Shown here: positions 1 to 7,329 of the stretch, piece by piece | Layout: every line of letters begins with the position of its first letter | Position numbering within the stretch: position 1 is the first letter of the stretch | NCBI RefSeq assembly: GCF_030410045.1 | Contig: NZ_JAUFRA010000006.1 | Coordinates: 62,001 to 126,000 of the forward strand | From: Marivivens donghaensis | GTDB lineage: Bacteria; Pseudomonadota; Alphaproteobacteria; Rhodobacterales; Rhodobacteraceae | Direction of reading: 5' to 3' | DNA length: 64,000 bases | Program-made: the position numbers and the translations under genes | Notes under the pieces: model-generated | Told to the model about the DNA's origin: nothing | What the model saw: the letters and a program-made list of their open reading frames with translations, nothing else | Databases searched by the model: none

Positions 1-38
1 TTTAACTTTGGCGCGCCATGACGTGCAAGCGAAACTCT

Positions 39-58
39 AAGGCCGTTTCGGCTTTGGT
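39..58 (+). terminator. possible terminator of an upstream gene
   Basis: The arms AAGGCCG and CGGCTTT can pair around a TTT loop (one G-T pair). The run after the stem is short and not a good T-tract, so this is only a weak candidate for the end of a transcript entering from the left edge. Nothing coding is recognisable in bases 1-90. Confidence 0.25.
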
Positions 59-93
59 GACGCAACGGTTAACTGATCTGTCGCAGGCAGCCC

Positions 94-122
94 TTGTCAA
101 TCTTGGGGAAGGTTGGCATTAA
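94..122 (+). promoter_or_regulatory. candidate promoter for the FMN riboswitch-ribH2 transcript
   Basis: TTGTCA at 94-99 resembles a -35 hexamer, and about 17 bases later CATTAA (117-122) sits in the -10 position. The match to TATAAT is poor (about 3 of 6). It is placed correctly to start a transcript just before the riboswitch aptamer at 131. Confidence 0.3.
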
Positions 123-130
123 AACCGTGT

Positions 131-250
131 TCTCAGGGCGGGGTGAAATTCCCCACCGGCGGTTAAAGCCCGCGAGCGCCCATCAAAGGTGGGGTCAGCA
201 GATCCGGTGAAATTCCGGGGCCGACGGTTAAAGTCCGGATGAAAGAGAAC
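131..250 (+). promoter_or_regulatory. FMN riboswitch (RFN element)
   Basis: The segment carries the conserved RFN blocks in order: a GGGCGGGGTGAAATTCCCC helix, ACCGGCGGTTAAAG, CCCGCGAG, then CAGATCCGGTGAAATTCCGG, GCCGACGGTTAAAG and TCCGGATGAAAGAGAAC. These are the six-helix junction signatures that bind flavin mononucleotide. It lies about 80 bases upstream of the lumazine synthase start, so FMN is expected to lower ribH2 expression. No clear intrinsic terminator is seen between the aptamer and the start codon. The purine-rich SD (AAAGGA, 316-321) is therefore the likelier control point, by translation. That mode of action is inference. Confidence 0.95.
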
Positions 251-330
251 GTTCGGGGCAGCGCAGCAATGCGTCTGTGTTCGGGCGGCTGCGCCTTGGG
301 ACCATTTTGATAAGACAAAGGAATGGTTCC

Positions 331-768
331 ATGACTGACAAACTAAACATTGCCTTCATTAAGGCCCGCTGGCATGCGGAAATCGTCGATCAAGCATTGG
401 TCGGCTTTGAAAAAGGTATGGCTGACGCTGGCCGTGCTGTAGATATCAAATCCTTCGATGTCCCAGGGGCATTCGAAATGCCGCTTCTGGCGAAAAAGCT
501 GGGCGCGTCTGGAAAATACGACGCAATCGTCTGCGCTGCGCTGGTTGTTGACGGTGGCATTTACCGTCACGATTTCGTCGCTTCGGCTGTCGTCGATGGC
601 CTGATGCAAGCGCAGATGGAAACAGGTGTGCCGACGTATTCGGTGTCCCTGACACCACATCACTTCCAGCCGACTGAGGAACACATCGGGTTCTATCATG
701 CACACTTCGTCAAGAAGGGCGAAGAGGCTGCATCGGCTGTACGAATGATCGCTGATCTCAATATCTGA
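331..768 (+). CDS. ribH2: 6,7-dimethyl-8-ribityllumazine synthase, type II (RibH2)
   Basis: The protein (145 aa) condenses 5-amino-6-ribitylaminouracil with 3,4-dihydroxy-2-butanone 4-phosphate, the penultimate step of riboflavin synthesis, in the cytoplasm. Visible family marks are an N-terminal ARWHA with Trp in the ring-stacking position, FDVPGAFEMP, a GGIYRHDFVA phosphate and catalytic loop, and LTPHHF. The Trp and the overall sequence match the RibH2 (decameric, Brucella/Mesorhizobium) subgroup, not the usual RibH1. I chose ATG 331 because AAAGGA lies 9 bases upstream; the frame is open further up but only with a riboswitch-overlapping start. It is monocistronic and controlled by the FMN riboswitch. 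Confidence is high for lumazine synthase and good for the type II assignment. Confidence 0.92.
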   Translation: MTDKLNIAFIKARWHAEIVDQALVGFEKGMADAGRAVDIKSFDVPGAFEMPLLAKKLGASGKYDAIVCAALVVDGGIYRHDFVASAVVDGLMQAQMETGVPTYSVSLTPHHFQPTEEHIGFYHAHFVKKGEEAASAVRMIADLNI

Positions 769-779
769 TTTTTGAAGAG

Positions 780-803
780 GGGCCGCCAAAGTGCGGCCCG
801 TTC
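780..803 (+). terminator. intrinsic terminator after ribH2
   Basis: GGGCCGC (780-786) and GCGGCCC (792-798) form a perfect 7-bp stem with a 5-base loop, followed by a weak T-rich stretch. It sits 11 bases after the ribH2 stop codon. Confidence 0.65.
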
Positions 804-1138
804 TACTTTGCTTGGCAAAGACCTTAACCGATTGAGACGGTTGTTTTTCGAAGCCGTAAAGTCTCGTTCGGTCCCATTCTCATCTCATCGCCAACATTTC
901 ACAACGCGGCAGTTCCTGCTGCGTCTTCTCCTTTGTTCATGTGGCACGAAACTTGCGACTAATCCCCGCCTGATACCTTCGCATTTTGGCTCTGCGTAGA
1001 CGGGCCCTATTGGGCACCTGTCGATACGAAAGAGATGCAGTGGTTTGGCATGGAGAAGTAAAGTTTTTGCCCCTTCGACCGTTATCGACACGTGGGCCAA
1101 GTAAAATCAGTCCGTTTTGGGCGTGTTGAGGAGAAGAA
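804..1138. other. non-coding spacer ahead of the chemotaxis operon
   Basis: Open frames here (for example 772-999) start inside the ribH2 terminator, lack a ribosome-binding site and resemble nothing I know. I see no RNA gene. The only supported element is the sigma-28-like promoter at 1059-1085 plus a ribosome-binding site GAGGAG just before 1139. The leader between them is about 45 bases. Confidence 0.5.
1059..1085 (+). promoter_or_regulatory. sigma-28 (FliA)-like promoter of the chemotaxis operon
   Basis: TAAAGTTT at 1059-1066 matches the flagellar sigma-28 -35 box exactly. After 11 bases follows ACCGTTAT (1078-1085), matching 5 of 8 positions of the GCCGATAA -10 box including the CCG core. 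Position and orientation fit the downstream che operon, whose first start codon lies about 54 bases further on. The assignment rests on sequence match and context only. Confidence 0.55.
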
Positions 1139-1444
1139 GTGTACATGTCTGACGTCGAGATTTCTTTGTCAGGAGAACTGTTTCACTCGGATGCGGCTGA
1201 ACTGCTCGAGTGTCTTAAGGATGCCTTGGACGAAGGTGGATGCATCGTTGATGTGGCTGAGCTGGAAAAGATCGAATTCGGTCCGCTTCAGGTTCTTGTC
1301 GCAACAGCTGCAGCGGCACGCGCGCGTCGGATCGGTTTTGAGGTTCGTATGTCACCTGAAAACACCACGGTTCTCAATGCTTTGGCGGCCCATGCGCTCA
1401 GCGCTGAAATGATTGCCGGCTCAATGACTGGCGCACAAGAATAA
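1139..1444 (+). CDS. STAS-domain protein, first gene of the chemotaxis operon
   Basis: This is a 101-residue single STAS domain of the anti-anti-sigma/sulfate-transporter type. The beta strand, the acidic-hydrophobic turn and GPLQVLVATAAAARARRIGFEV match the family. The residue normally phosphorylated (Ser in the DxSG.. turn) is not present: the stretch reads DVAELEKIEFGP. Regulation by Ser phosphorylation is therefore unlikely. STAS proteins heading che operons are common in alphaproteobacteria and Myxococcota, but their role is not settled; a scaffold or CheX/CheZ-like partner is possible. GTG 1139 has an SD (AGGAG) at 5-base spacing; ATG 1145, two codons later, is an equally possible start. 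It lies 13 bases before cheY. Confidence 0.75.
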   Translation: MYMSDVEISLSGELFHSDAAELLECLKDALDEGGCIVDVAELEKIEFGPLQVLVATAAAARARRIGFEVRMSPENTTVLNALAAHALSAEMIAGSMTGAQE

Positions 1445-1457
1445 CTCGGATATCGAT

Positions 1458-1823
1458 ATGACTAAAACTGTACTGACCGTTGATGATAGCCCGTCGATCC
1501 GCCGGATGATTGCCCTGACGCTCCGCGAAGCGGGTTATAACGTTCTCGAGGCGTCCGACGGCCAAGACGGTTTGGAAAAAGCAACCAGCTCGCGCGTTGA
1601 TGCCATCATTACCGATCAGAACATGCCGCGCATGGATGGGATTTCCATGATTAAGGCGTTGCGCCAGCACCCTAACGGTCGCGGCGTGCCGATCGTAGTT
1701 CTGTCGACAGATTCCGCCGACACGCTGAAATCTCAAGCTCGCGAAGCGGGCGCATTGGGTTGGATGGTTAAGCCCTTCACCCAAGACAAACTCCTCGCTG
1801 TTGTGAAAAAGGTATTGGGCTGA
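1458..1823 (+). CDS. cheY: chemotaxis response regulator CheY
   Basis: This 121-residue single receiver domain carries the signal from CheA to the flagellar motor. The acidic pocket is Asp9/Asp10, the phospho-acceptor is Asp53 in TDQNMPRMDG, the switch Thr84 follows VVLS, and Lys105 sits in the VKPF loop. There is no output domain. Its stop overlaps the cheA start by one base (TGATG), so the two are translationally coupled and made in fixed ratio. It is the only stand-alone CheY in this operon. Confidence 0.95.
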   Translation: MTKTVLTVDDSPSIRRMIALTLREAGYNVLEASDGQDGLEKATSSRVDAIITDQNMPRMDGISMIKALRQHPNGRGVPIVVLSTDSADTLKSQAREAGALGWMVKPFTQDKLLAVVKKVLG

Positions 1824-3805
1824 TGTCTGATGATCTGATTGCAGTCTTTCAGGAAGAGCTCGTAGAGCTGCTCGAGAGTCTCGAAAGGGGCTTGGTCGAT
1901 CTTCAGGAGAGCCCTGAAGATGCGGGGCTGATCAATCAGGTCTTCCGTGATCTTCATACCGTTAAGGGAAGCGGCGCGATGTTCGGGTTCACCGATCTTG
2001 CGGCGTTTATCCATGACTTTGAAACCGCCTTTGAAAAGGTCCGCGCTGGTGCAGTTCCTGTAACGCCCGAGTTAGTGCGCCTCGGCCTTGCGGCACGTGA
2101 CCAAATTCCGGGACTGGTCAATGGCGACGCTGATCCAGACGGTGATCGTGTCGCTATTTTGAATGCCTTGCGCGATCTGACATCGGGTGGAGGAGTTGCG
2201 GCAGCCGATATCGACGATGAAATCGAGGCCGAAGCGGTCACATCAAACGCGCCCGCGACCCTTCGGTTCAAACTGTCCGAGGATGCCCTCGCGCTGGGCG
2301 CACGCCCCGATATTCTGCTGTCGGAGTTGAAAGACCTCGGCGCGACCCAAATCGTTGCCGACCTTTCTGACATTCCAGCATTGGACGATCTGAATGCGGA
2401 TCAGTGCTATGTCGCGTGGCAGATGCAATTGCCTGCTGGCGTCGCAGAGGGTGATGTCGAAGACGTATTCATGTTCGCGGACGCTGACTGGACGCTGACC
2501 GCTACCGAGGTCAACGAGGTTGTCGAGCGTGACGAGATTGATGATCTCCTGTCCGAGGCACCCGCCCTCGACACCCCAGCCCCACAACAGCAAGCGCCCT
2601 CTGACAAAGCGCCTGCCGCAACCGAACCTGCCGCCTCTATTCGTGTGCCTGCTGCGCGTCTTGACGCGCTTATGGACTCTGTTGGGGAACTGGTGACCGT
2701 TGAGGCGCGTTTGACGGAACTGGCGCGTCACAGCCGTGATCCCGCTCTGCTTTCGACCGCAGAAGAAGTCACCCGCCTTGCTGCACGTCTGCGGGATGCG
2801 ACGATGACCATGCGCATGGTCCCGATGCGGACTTTGGTGTCGCGCTTCCGCCGTTTGATCCTTGGTCTTTCGTCTGATCTGGGCAAACCCGTGGAATTTG
2901 TGGTCGATGGTGAGGATACCGAACTCGACAAAACGGTGATCGAAAAGCTCGCTGATCCGTTGGTGCATATCCTGCGCAATGCCATCGACCACGGTATGGA
3001 AGATCCCGCAGCCAGAGCGCAGACGGACAAAGATCATGTTGGGCGGATTGAACTGTCCGCAACTCATGTTGGTGGCGAGGTTCACATCGTTGTTCGCGAT
3101 GATGGGCGTGGCATGAGCGCCGACAAAATTCGCGCAAAGGCGATCGAGCGCGGCTTGATCACCTCTGAAGCCCAACTGACAGCAGGTCAGGTGTTCGCGC
3201 TGGTTCTTGAACCTGGGTTCTCGACCGCCGAAACGATCACAGAACTGTCTGGCCGTGGTGTCGGCATGGATGTTGTCCGCCGCACCATCGAAGGGCTGCG
3301 TGGTGTCATCGAAATCGACAGTAAACTGGGTCAAGGAACGACAGTTACTCTGCGCCTCCCACTGACCCTCGCGATCATTGATGGTTTGCTGATTGAGATT
3401 GCGGACGAGCGCTACACACTGCCGATGTCGTCAGTAAAAGAGATTTTCGAACTGCCGTTGGACAAACGCATTGCATCTCGCAACGGCGACTACCTCGATA
3501 TCCGCGGTCAGTTCGTGCCCTTCGTTCGGTTGCGTCATCTGTTTGACTGCGAAGGTGAGCCGCCGACCGAACAGAACGTTGTGGTGGTGGAGTCTGGCGA
3601 TGCCCGCATGGGGATCGTTGTCGATCGGATTATCGGCACGAACCAAACGGTGATCAAACAGGTCTCTAAACTCCAGCAGGGTGCCCGCGCGATTTCTGGC
3701 GCGACCATTCTGGGGGATGGCACTGTTTCTCTGATCGTAGATGTTGCGCAGCTTCTCGCGATGTCGGGGCCATTGATCGAACCTAAGAAAGAGGTGGCCG
3801 CATGA
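1823..3805 (+). CDS. cheA: chemotaxis histidine kinase CheA
   Basis: This 660-residue cytoplasmic kinase has the standard five domains. P1 (HPt, residues 1-105) carries His45 in DLHTVKGSGAMFGF. A P2-like CheY/CheB docking domain spans about 145-235. A Pro/Ala linker precedes the P3 dimerisation helices (about 275-320), where RVPAARLDALMDSVGELV is typical. The P4 ATPase (about 325-510) has RNAIDHGME (N box), DDGRGM (G1) and TELSGRGVGMDVV (G2 region). The P5 CheW-like domain follows to residue about 650. Nothing essential is missing. The 3' end overlaps cheW by 4 bases (ATGA). Confidence 0.97.
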   Translation: MSDDLIAVFQEELVELLESLERGLVDLQESPEDAGLINQVFRDLHTVKGSGAMFGFTDLAAFIHDFETAFEKVRAGAVPVTPELVRLGLAARDQIPGLVNGDADPDGDRVAILNALRDLTSGGGVAAADIDDEIEAEAVTSNAPATLRFKLSEDALALGARPDILLSELKDLGATQIVADLSDIPALDDLNADQCYVAWQMQLPAGVAEGDVEDVFMFADADWTLTATEVNEVVERDEIDDLLSEAPALDTPAPQQQAPSDKAPAATEPAASIRVPAARLDALMDSVGELVTVEARLTELARHSRDPALLSTAEEVTRLAARLRDATMTMRMVPMRTLVSRFRRLILGLSSDLGKPVEFVVDGEDTELDKTVIEKLADPLVHILRNAIDHGMEDPAARAQTDKDHVGRIELSATHVGGEVHIVVRDDGRGMSADKIRAKAIERGLITSEAQLTAGQVFALVLEPGFSTAETITELSGRGVGMDVVRRTIEGLRGVIEIDSKLGQGTTVTLRLPLTLAIIDGLLIEIADERYTLPMSSVKEIFELPLDKRIASRNGDYLDIRGQFVPFVRLRHLFDCEGEPPTEQNVVVVESGDARMGIVVDRIIGTNQTVIKQVSKLQQGARAISGATILGDGTVSLIVDVAQLLAMSGPLIEPKKEVAA

Positions 3806-4284
3806 CACTCGCCGCGTCTCATAAAATCGTAATCACCTTTTCGATCGGCCCTCAACGCCTCGCTATTCCAGCGACCGATCTGCGCGAGATCATCGACCCG
3901 CTTCCAACGACCCGCGTTCCAGGTGCAGGTGATTTTGCGCCTTGGGTGGTTAACGTCCGTGGGGCAGTTTTGCCACTGGGCGACCTGCGTTTGCCGTTGG
4001 GGATCAACGACCCCAATCCAGCCGAACGCCCCGAGGACGCTCGTCGTTTCCTCGTCCTAGAAGCCGTCATCGGCGGCGAACCAACAACGGTCGCCGTGAT
4101 GGCTGACATCGTCCACGAAGTCGCGACCATCCCGTCGAAATCCATCGAACCACTACCCGCCACGTCTATGTGGCCCTCTGAATTTGTCGAAGGCCTGTTC
4201 AAGGGCCCAGAGGGCGAATTCGTCCTCATCCCCGACCTATCCGCAATCTTTACAGCAATGGCGCAGCGCGCCGCTGTTGCCTAA
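3802..4284 (+). CDS. cheW: CheW-like coupling protein, first copy
   Basis: This is a 160-residue single CheW (SH3-like double barrel) domain. It links MCPs to CheA P5 in the receptor array. Family features include the N-terminal FSIGPQRLAIPATDLREII strand pair, VVNVRGAVLPLGDLR, and a C-terminal FVLIPDLSAIF strand. It is more divergent than the second copy (5985-6473): VVNVRG replaces the usual INLRG. It could bind a different receptor or be a specialised adaptor. The start overlaps the cheA stop by 4 bases. Confidence 0.88.
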   Translation: MTLAASHKIVITFSIGPQRLAIPATDLREIIDPLPTTRVPGAGDFAPWVVNVRGAVLPLGDLRLPLGINDPNPAERPEDARRFLVLEAVIGGEPTTVAVMADIVHEVATIPSKSIEPLPATSMWPSEFVEGLFKGPEGEFVLIPDLSAIFTAMAQRAAVA

Positions 4285-4299
4285 CTTGGGAACTGTGAC

Positions 4300-5970
4300 A
4301 TGCGTCTGAGCATCAAAGTTAAACTCGCCGCCACCTTTTTGTTCGTGTTTATCCTCTCGTCGATTTCGATGGGGATCGCCCTTAGGGACCTCGATAAGGT
4401 CAACCAAAACTACGACGCGGTTGTCGCTGACGAAGTTCCGGTTTTGTTGCTGATCGAAGATCTGACCCGCATTAAATTGATGGTCCGTACCACTGTTGCG
4501 GAAATTCTCATCGGTCTTCCTGATGCGCCAGCGAACCACATTCCGAACCTTCGCGCGCACTTGAATGAGCTGAATGAGGAAGCCAAGCAATATGTGGCTG
4601 AAATTCGTGCTGTCGCTACGCCGGACATGATCACGATCTTAGATAATTTCGAACAGGCCGATGCTGAAGCGCTGGCGACCGCTCAGCGTGTCATAGCATA
4701 TGAACTTTCGGGTCAGGGTGATCCAGCGAACACCATGTTCCACGGCGCTTTGCGCGACGAAACAGAAAATCTGCAGAACATGCTCGAGCAACTGCATGAA
4801 CTCGTTCACGGCCGCCTCGAAGCCAGCGTCGCTGCAGACCAAGCGAGCTTTGTTGCCGGTCGTCGCAATCTGATTATCATCGTTGCCGCAACGATGCTGG
4901 TGGGTGCTATTTCCGCGCTCTTCATCGTTCTGAGTATCTCGCGTCGCCTTGGTGTGGCTTCGGCAATGGCTCGTAGCGTTGCCAAAGGTGATCTTCGCAA
5001 CACAATTGACGTCCAGGGCCGTGACGAGATCGGTGATCTGCAGACCGCAATCAACGACATGGTTGTAAAGCTGCGTGATATCGTCGGTGAAGTGACCCAT
5101 TCGGTGCGCAACGTGAACAACGGCGCGACTCAGATGGCCGCGACCTCCGAAGAGCTCTCGCAGGGCGCAACAGAACAGGCATCGTCGACCGAAGAAGCTT
5201 CGGCTGCTGTTGAGCAGATGGCTGCGAACATCAAACAGACCGCTGAAAACGCGAGCATCACCGAACAGATGGCAACCAAGTCTGCCGAAGATGCGCGCAA
5301 CAGCGGTAAGGCTGTGACCCAAGCTGTTGATGCGATGCAGACCATCGCTGAACGCATCATGATTGTGCAGGAAATCGCGCGTCAGACCGACCTGCTCGCT
5401 CTGAACGCTGCTGTTGAGGCTGCACGTGCGGGTGAGCATGGGCGTGGTTTCGCGGTCGTTGCGGCTGAAGTTCGGAAACTCGCAGAACGTAGCCAGACTG
5501 CGGCAACTGAAATCTCGTCGCTCTCTGCGTCGACAGTTCAGACTGCTGCAAGCGCTGGTGAAATGCTTCAAGGTCTTGTTCCTGACATCGAACGCACATC
5601 GTCGCTTGTCACTGAAATTTCGGTGGCTGCGCGTGAACTGGCAACGGGTTCGTCCCAGATCAACATGTCGATCCAACAGCTGGACCGCGTGACCCAAGAG
5701 AACACCTCGGCGTCCGAGCAACTCTCGGCAAGTGCGGTTGAATTGGCGGATATGTCCTCTGAGTTGGAGCGTATCGTTGGGTTCTTTGAAATGGATGGCG
5801 CTGCAGCTGAAAAACCAGCACCGCGCAAATCTGCTCCTGCTGCAAATGCTGCCAAGAAACCGATGCGTCCATCGCGTCCGCAAAAAGCTGATGGTGGGTT
5901 CGATTTCGATCTGGGTGAAGATGATCTGGATTCGCTCGACGATCAATTTGCTCGCAGCAAATCCTACTGA
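4300..5970 (+). CDS. methyl-accepting chemotaxis protein
   Basis: This 556-residue receptor is the input module of the array. An N-terminal transmembrane helix (about 7-27) and a second one (about 188-210) bracket a roughly 160-residue periplasmic four-helix-bundle-like sensor. A HAMP domain follows (about 210-262), then a long signalling coiled coil. The hairpin tip near residues 355-400 reads EIARQTDLLALNAAVEAARAGE and then GRGFAVVAAEVRKLAERS, which is highly canonical. Glu/Gln-rich methylation helices flank the tip. The C-terminal tail is Lys/Pro/Ala-rich and ends in an acidic DDLDSLDD stretch, without the NWETF CheR-tether seen in enterics. The ligand cannot be read from the sequence. Confidence 0.95.
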   Translation: MRLSIKVKLAATFLFVFILSSISMGIALRDLDKVNQNYDAVVADEVPVLLLIEDLTRIKLMVRTTVAEILIGLPDAPANHIPNLRAHLNELNEEAKQYVAEIRAVATPDMITILDNFEQADAEALATAQRVIAYELSGQGDPANTMFHGALRDETENLQNMLEQLHELVHGRLEASVAADQASFVAGRRNLIIIVAATMLVGAISALFIVLSISRRLGVASAMARSVAKGDLRNTIDVQGRDEIGDLQTAINDMVVKLRDIVGEVTHSVRNVNNGATQMAATSEELSQGATEQASSTEEASAAVEQMAANIKQTAENASITEQMATKSAEDARNSGKAVTQAVDAMQTIAERIMIVQEIARQTDLLALNAAVEAARAGEHGRGFAVVAAEVRKLAERSQTAATEISSLSASTVQTAASAGEMLQGLVPDIERTSSLVTEISVAARELATGSSQINMSIQQLDRVTQENTSASEQLSASAVELADMSSELERIVGFFEMDGAAAEKPAPRKSAPAANAAKKPMRPSRPQKADGGFDFDLGEDDLDSLDDQFARSKSY

Positions 5971-5984
5971 TCCGGAGCGGATGT

Positions 5985-6473
5985 ATGTCGACTTGCACTG
6001 ACATCGTCACCTTCACAATCGACCGCGCCATCTATGGTGTCGCGGTCGATCGGGTTCGAGAGATTCTGGACATTCGTCCCATCGCACCATTGCCGAAGGC
6101 TCCGAAGTATCTGATGGGCATCATTGATTTGCGTGGGGAAAATATCCCTGTCGTCGATCTGCGTAGTTTGCTGAACCTCGAGCCGTTAGAGGACACGCCC
6201 AATACACGTATCCTCGTGACCTTGATGGACTATGGCACGGGCTCTGGCGTTGTTGGCGTGCGGACAGACCGCGTGATCGAAGTTACCCGTATGGACGACG
6301 AAGAAATTCGTCCGTTGACCGAAGCTGAATTGCTGCGGTGGGACGGTGCTGCCATCGCGGGGATCGGACGTCGCAACGGTGAAATCGTGAGCGTCCTCGA
6401 CCTTGATCATCTGTTTGGTGATCCTGCACTTCTAGCTGGGGTCTCGACCTCTGCTGCGATTGACGCGGCTTGA
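5985..6473 (+). CDS. cheW: CheW chemotaxis coupling protein, second copy
   Basis: This 162-residue CheW domain is closer to the standard family than the copy at 3802. FTIDRAIYGVAVDRVREIL is the first strand set, MGIIDLRGENIPVVDLR carries the NLRG-type receptor- and CheA-binding turn, and IVSVLDLDHLF closes the barrel. It sits 14 bases after the MCP gene and just before cheR. Having two CheW proteins in one operon suggests rings of mixed composition; that is inference. Confidence 0.94.
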   Translation: MSTCTDIVTFTIDRAIYGVAVDRVREILDIRPIAPLPKAPKYLMGIIDLRGENIPVVDLRSLLNLEPLEDTPNTRILVTLMDYGTGSGVVGVRTDRVIEVTRMDDEEIRPLTEAELLRWDGAAIAGIGRRNGEIVSVLDLDHLFGDPALLAGVSTSAAIDAA

Positions 6474-6483
6474 GGATTCCACC

Positions 6484-7329
6484 GTGGTCATGACGTCATT
6501 GCAAACTGATACCAGCGAAAGGTTCCGGCATATCATCCGGACCCTAACTGGCATTAGCTTGCCCGCGTCAAAGGCCCCAATGATCGAACAGCGTCTGCGC
6601 AAGCGGATGGTCATGTGGCAGCTTCCTGATGTGAACAGCTACCTTCAGGCTCTCGTCAATGGACAATTGCCCGAAGATGAATTGCGTCAGGTCATTGATC
6701 TCATCACCACAAACACGACGAGCTTTTTCCGCGAGAAGGAGCATTTTGACTTCTTGCGCAGCCATATCGTGCCCGAGCTAATCGCCAATGCGGGTGTGAA
6801 AAAGGCACGCATGAAGGTTTGGAGCGCCGCGAGTTCCGAAGGTGCCGAAGCCTATACAATCGCGATGGTTCTGTCCGAGGCCTGTCGCACAGGCGTGCGA
6901 TTTGACTGGGGCGTTCTGGGCACTGATATCTCGCGTCGCATGATCAAAAAGGCGACGATTGGCGTCTATGATGAAGAACAGATTTCGACCGTCGCCCCTG
7001 ATTTAGCGCGGCGCTACATCATGACTGCGCAGACCCCGCGAATGGATGGCAAAGTGCGCATCGTCCCCGAGCTACGTCAGCGCGTTCGGTTCCGTCACAT
7101 GAACCTGATCGATCTGTCCTACCCCGTCGACCGCGATGTATCTGTGATTTTTCTGCGCAATATCCTGATCTACTTCGATGCGCCTGACAAAGCAGCTGTC
7201 GTACAAAGGCTGGCAGACCACTTGCAGATAGGCGGTTATCTGATCGTGGGGCACGCTGAAAGCATGGTCGTTCGATGTGACAGCCTCGAACAAGTAAAAC
7301 CTACAATTTTTAAGAAGATCGCAAGATGA
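6484..7329 (+). CDS. cheR: chemotaxis protein methyltransferase CheR
   Basis: The enzyme (281 aa) uses S-adenosylmethionine to methylate receptor glutamates, for adaptation. The N-terminal helical domain ends in TNTTSFFRE, and the Rossmann-like SAM domain shows WSAASSEGAEAYTIAM (normally CSxGEEPYS; here Ser-Ala variants), the GTDIS loop, and FLRNILIYFD. No TPR extension is present. I chose GTG 6484 because AGGA lies 7 bases upstream; ATG 6490 is an alternative, while a TTG at 6460 would overlap cheW. The stop overlaps cheB by 4 bases. Confidence 0.95.
   Translation: MVMTSLQTDTSERFRHIIRTLTGISLPASKAPMIEQRLRKRMVMWQLPDVNSYLQALVNGQLPEDELRQVIDLITTNTTSFFREKEHFDFLRSHIVPELIANAGVKKARMKVWSAASSEGAEAYTIAMVLSEACRTGVRFDWGVLGTDISRRMIKKATIGVYDEEQISTVAPDLARRYIMTAQTPRMDGKVRIVPELRQRVRFRHMNLIDLSYPVDRDVSVIFLRNILIYFDAPDKAAVVQRLADHLQIGGYLIVGHAESMVVRCDSLEQVKPTIFKKIAR

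Noticed and set aside
820..835. CtrA site near 825 (TTAACC)
   Set aside because: Only a half-site; the second TTAA at 7-base spacing is missing.
772..999. 75-codon frame after ribH2
   Set aside because: Starts inside the terminator hairpin, no SD, no similarity.
2243..3334. 363-codon open frame antisense to cheA
   Set aside because: The cheA frame carries all kinase motifs; the antisense product is His/Arg-rich with no family signature.
4639..5946. 435-codon open frame antisense to the MCP gene
   Set aside because: Exact mirror of a strong MCP with no RBS and no recognisable domains; it results from codon bias in a GC-rich gene.
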